DNA of 33,193 nucleotides, taken from contig JAUCBJ010001410.1 in NCBI GenBank assembly GCA_032718475.1, positions 1 through 33,193 of the forward strand, in the 5' to 3' direction. The number at the start of each line of letters is the position of its first letter. The stretch's first letter is position 1. The DNA comes from Nemertoderma westbladi (lineage: Eukaryota > Xenacoelomorpha > Nemertodermatida > Nemertodermatidae). This document shows positions 30,092-33,193 of this stretch, piece by piece. Both the position numbers and the translations under genes were made by a program. Below the pieces are notes generated by a model that worked only from the letters and a program-made list of their open reading frames with translations, did not search any database and was not told where the DNA came from.

Positions 30092-30240
30092 GGAAAATCA
30101 ACTCAAATAACAACAGATTACCATCAAAAATTAAACTGTTGACTTTCATTTAATGTTTTGGTTAGAATAATGTGCCACTGTAACCTGATCCTTTCCCTTA
30201 TCTGACAATTAACATTGTTAATTCACCGTGATGTGATTTA
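30092..30240 (+). mobile_element. Interspersed repeat R3, third copy
   Basis: Shares tttaatgttttggttagaat, aatgtgccactgtaacctga and tcctttccctta with the 13515 copy. Confidence 0.7.
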
Positions 30241-31391
30241 TGCCAATCCCCGTCTGGTCCAACTATCATAAGTACCGGATGTACAGCTATTAATGCGATG
30301 CAAAATTATCCAGTTTAACTTGATATTCTGATTGCGTACCAATTCTAGAGTTGCTTTCAAGATACAGTAATAATATCTGACTTTCTCGGTTACTAAATCA
30401 AATATCAACGGAAGTGGATTGTCGGATAAGTTATTAAGTGTTGCACTAAGAGAGTACGAATTGTAATGACCCTAAACAGCGTGAGTCCAAACGACTCCAA
30501 GTGAGTCGATTGTTTCACCGATAGTACACCCTTGTGTTGATACATTCCTGAACCAACAACGAAACAACAAGAAAGAAAAAGAATCAACAACACCCAAGTA
30601 TGTGGTGTTGTGTATATATCTATTTCAGGCTAACTTTAATCTAATCCCATTTGTTTATAATCTCCTCAGAGGAATTCGTCTGCCGTTCTTTCACAATTAT
30701 CGCACTATTATTTTCATGATGACACATTATTCCTCTTTTGAAATGTCCCCATTTCCTAGCCCCATAGGCCTCCATCTCACTCCCTCTGCTCCATTTTACT
30801 ATCCATCTTCCTGCCCTCTCAGTATTTCTTTGACCAAACACATTTTTTGTCTCTCATCAATTGTTCCTAAACATCACGCCGGATCATCCACCCCCTATAG
30901 TAGTTTGCTTACTATTGGTACAATGTCTTAGATGATGTCTCTTACAAGTTACAAGGTCATATTGAGAGCGGTTTGATTGGCGCTAGATTGGGCTTTACTA
31001 ATCTCAAGATCATTCATAATATTCATCACTCTCTGTTGGCACCGGTTCAACCTGATTACCTAATGTTTCCAAATCAATTGAGAATCTATCCCAACCTATC
31101 AAAGATGCACAATGATATTAGTGTTCATGAAGTTGTCTCTCTCCATCGGTGAAACGTTAACCCCAGCATATTCCCCATCTGGAGTCAACATGACAAGAAC
31201 AACCAGCACCGTCTTTCTGATTCTTTTATTTATTACTTCTTATGTTTTTATATTCCTGTCTCCCTGATTTCCTTTCTAGTTTATCCCATCCTCCTTTCTC
31301 ACCCTGACTGACCCATCCTGGAGGCTGTGGTATATATATCCCACTCCTTGAGTAGTCTCTATTCCTTCCCCACTCTCATTCCTTCCCCACA
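30241..31391. other. No gene seen
   Basis: Noncoding. From about 30740 to 31390 the plus strand is pyrimidine-rich. A 109-codon frame (30602-30931) is low complexity (Ser, Pro, Leu) and resembles nothing I recognise. A tatatata word sits near 31330 without a downstream gene. Confidence 0.45.
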
Positions 31392-31497
31392 GTTGTGGTG
31401 GCGCAATTTTGTCGACAAGCCGACACAGCATTCTTAATATATTTGTAATATATACTGTATATAATGCTGCAATGCAGTATACCGATCGTAGTAGTAG
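31392..31497 (+). mobile_element. LINE-B terminal fragment
   Basis: gttgtggtggcgcaattttg, tcgacaagccgacacagcat and tct-taa match the final codons and stop of LINE-B. Then an AT expansion, aatgctgcaatgcagtatac, and a tagtagtag tail. Only about 100 bp of the element remain. Confidence 0.85.
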
Positions 31498-32480
31498 TTT
31501 ATTTTTATTACTCCAAACACGGATGATGAATATAGTTGCGACTTCTCCGAACTATTATCTTTCCAACCACTGCTCCTAAGACGACACGGGTTAAATCATA
31601 TTTATACATATATTAACCATGGAACTTCATAATGTAGACACACACACATTTAGAACATTTAGCACCCTCAGCCAATAATGGGTCATTATCTCTACCGGAT
31701 TTGAGGCGATCTCGGAAACTTCTCTCAAGGGAAACTCGAAAATTCTCGGGAGAAAATATCGCAAACTGCTGACTGGGGGGAAAAATCACAATTAATATCC
31801 TCAATAAAATGTAATTGGTCCAGAATATACAACCTTTGATATCTTGAGAATTATACAACATGGAGAAATTATATCATCCCAAGCTATTTCAAAATCTCGA
31901 TACTCTTGGAACCCAGGAAACTGCTCGTTCGTTCTGCGGTTCAAGTGCGGCGCCCAAACTCTTCCATTATGTTTATAATTTGTGCAATTAACCGCACTCA
32001 ACCGGTACCTACCTTTAACTCTTATGTTGCCTTATTTTATTCGTCTTTCTTTCAGAACACCCATTATTAGTCCAGATCTATCAATAATTACATTTTGGTT
32101 AAGTTTATATTATTATGTAACAATGTGCGAGGTGTTGGGTGTAAAATAACGTTTGGAAATTAAGCGATTGGCCGAGTTTATTGATGCAGCAAACCATCAC
32201 TTATCGTCCGTCGAAATATAAACCAAGATAACTACTATTTGGGGTTACCTTAAGGAAAAGGCTTTGCTTTTAAAGATCACCACCAACATGCCAGGATGAA
32301 CACGATTTACTGGCTTAATAAGCGATTATCAGATTCAAATTCCAGAAGTAAGAGTTATCAATAATGGTTCCTTCGAATACTTCGATAAATATTGACCAGA
32401 TAGCATCAAGATAATAATCCTTGTTATTTTCATGAAAAAGTGCTACTTTTTATTACCTGTTATGTATTTTCCTTTTCTAG
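31498..32480. other. No gene seen; intron-like 3' end
   Basis: AT-rich noncoding sequence. The end (tgtattttccttttctag, 32463-32480) is a good polypyrimidine tract and splice acceptor for the exon that follows. Confidence 0.5.
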
Positions 32481-32642
32481 CCTTGCATGCAGAAGCAGCC
32501 ATGCAAGAAAACCTCCGAGAAGACCTTGAAATGTAAATGTCAACTTTCTGGGCAAAATAAATGCTGGGCGAAGAACTCCTTTATGGACGCAACATGCGTT
32601 TTTGTAGCTCCACCATACGGAGTTGAATTCTACTCGGCCTGA
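32481..32642 (+). CDS. Terminal exon of a small Cys-rich secreted-type peptide
   Basis: Directly after the acceptor ccttttctag, one frame is open for 53 codons to a TGA. It encodes a Lys-rich segment with six cysteines at exon residues 2, 8, 18, 20, 28 and 39 (spacing C-x5-C-x9-C-x-C-x7-C-x10-C), then a Cys-free aromatic tail ending VEFYSA. Six evenly distributed cysteines in about 40 residues suggest a three-disulphide extracellular peptide. I do not recognise the framework; defence, signalling and venom-type roles are all open. There is no start codon or signal peptide, so an upstream exon is needed. The only signal-peptide exon seen on this strand is 7566-7739, whose donor is also phase 0, about 24.7 kb away. 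attaaa words lie downstream (about 32697, 32747). Confidence 0.55.
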   Translation, partial: PCMQKQPCKKTSEKTLKCKCQLSGQNKCWAKNSFMDATCVFVAPPYGVEFYSA

Positions 32643-32892
32643 ATAGTTGACTTAAACCTCCATTCTTGTAACTAAATATGGATATTATTATTTAATTAAA
32701 TATTATTTTCAATTAAGAACATGTCATTTATGATATGGTCCATTGATTAAATGTGGTGGTTTTTGTCGCAACGTAATTTCCTTTAGTTTCTGGGCAGAAT
32801 ATTAATATTAATTAACTCTAACAGATCTCATCTGATATGGCTCTGTAGAAATTCACCCAGGTGGAATGTTTATATAAAATGAAAGTAAATTA

Positions 32893-33127
32893 ATGAATGG
32901 GAGATTCTTTTTTTAGGCTCGTTATAAGCCAATGAATGCCTGTCCACCACCATGGGTGATCTGTTTCCCAAGTTGCCTTGGTTCCCATTTATCGACCAGT
33001 TAAGGATGAAAGCCAGGGTTGGGCTAGGCTGCAGTATTTAAAGCACTGCGCCAAAACAGTGCTGCCCCATCTAGGGATCGAACCTGTGCCTCCTGATTGG
33101 AAGCCCAGGTATGCCACCACTAGACTA
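32893..33127 (-). mobile_element. tRNA-headed SINE, copy 3 (VNTR collapsed)
   Basis: On the minus strand: tctagtggtggcatacctgg, gcttccaatcaggaggcaca, ggttcgatccctagatgggg, then the linker cagcctagcccaaccctggc and ataaatgggaaccaaggcaa. Only about 40 bp of one VNTR unit follow (agatcacccatggtggtgga, caggcattc), then the shared end aacgagcctaaaaa and ctcccattca. Total 235 bp. This copy defines the element without its expansion and shows that the head, linker and tail belong together. Confidence 0.85.
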
Positions 33128-33193
33128 ATTATTTAAGTAAAATTATGAAACATAGGTAAGTTGTATTGAAGGGTTATCTGTCTCTCCATCTTA

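Noticed and set aside
30602-30931. 109-codon Ser/Pro/Leu-rich frame
   Set aside because: Pyrimidine-rich low complexity; probably the open frame of biased composition.

Overview
The window is animal (metazoan) nuclear DNA from an AT-rich, repeat-dense genome, most likely an invertebrate. The evidence is eukaryotic: intron-type splice sites, several decayed non-LTR retrotransposon (LINE) fragments, tRNA-derived short elements, TIR elements, many minisatellites, a cytosolic fatty-acid-binding-protein (FABP) gene pair and remnants of LDL-receptor class A modules. There are no bacterial operons, rRNA genes or CRISPR arrays. I cannot name the species from this sequence.

Layout. 0-6 kb: LINE fragments (32-535 and 1459-1885, both minus), two large 15-bp minisatellites (716-1303 and 2588-3583) and an interspersed repeat that also occurs near 20-21 kb. 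6.9-8.3 kb: a 13-bp minisatellite, then a first coding exon for a secreted peptide precursor (7566-7739). 9-10.5 kb: two GC-richer minus-strand coding-like patches, a Cys-rich open frame and a frameshifted LDL-receptor class A remnant. 11-12 kb: a tRNA-headed short element carrying an internal 63-bp VNTR. 14-19 kb: two intronless FABP genes (14175-14594 and 18298-18717, minus), separated by a tail-to-tail pair of LINE copies. A 1.1-kb element with ~385-bp inverted arms sits just upstream of the second FABP. 20-23 kb: an interspersed repeat and a LINE interrupted by a second LINE with a perfect 13-bp target-site duplication. 24-25.2 kb: the second tRNA-headed VNTR element. 25.2-33.2 kb: mostly noncoding DNA with a cluster of foldback elements (28.9-29.9 kb), a small Cys-rich 3' coding exon (32481-32642) and a third, almost VNTR-less copy of the short element (32893-33127).

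The functional genes that can be supported are the two FABP copies and two exons of secreted Cys-rich peptide type. Those two exons are phase-compatible and could belong to one long gene on the plus strand, but this is unproven. The FABP pair shows a sharp two-block divergence pattern (23 differences in the first 182 coding bases, 2 in the last 238), which points to gene conversion. The transposon upstream of the second copy has separated it from its ancestral promoter and supplies an in-frame upstream ATG.

The strongest candidate for something undescribed is the tRNA-Gly-like SINE family with an internal 63-bp VNTR. Its three copies share head, linker and 3' end but carry about 13, about 14 and less than 1 VNTR units. 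A second candidate is a family of TIR/foldback elements beginning TA-CACCAT, with a homopolymeric C/G tract at a conserved internal position. One member contains a C2H2 zinc-finger frame.
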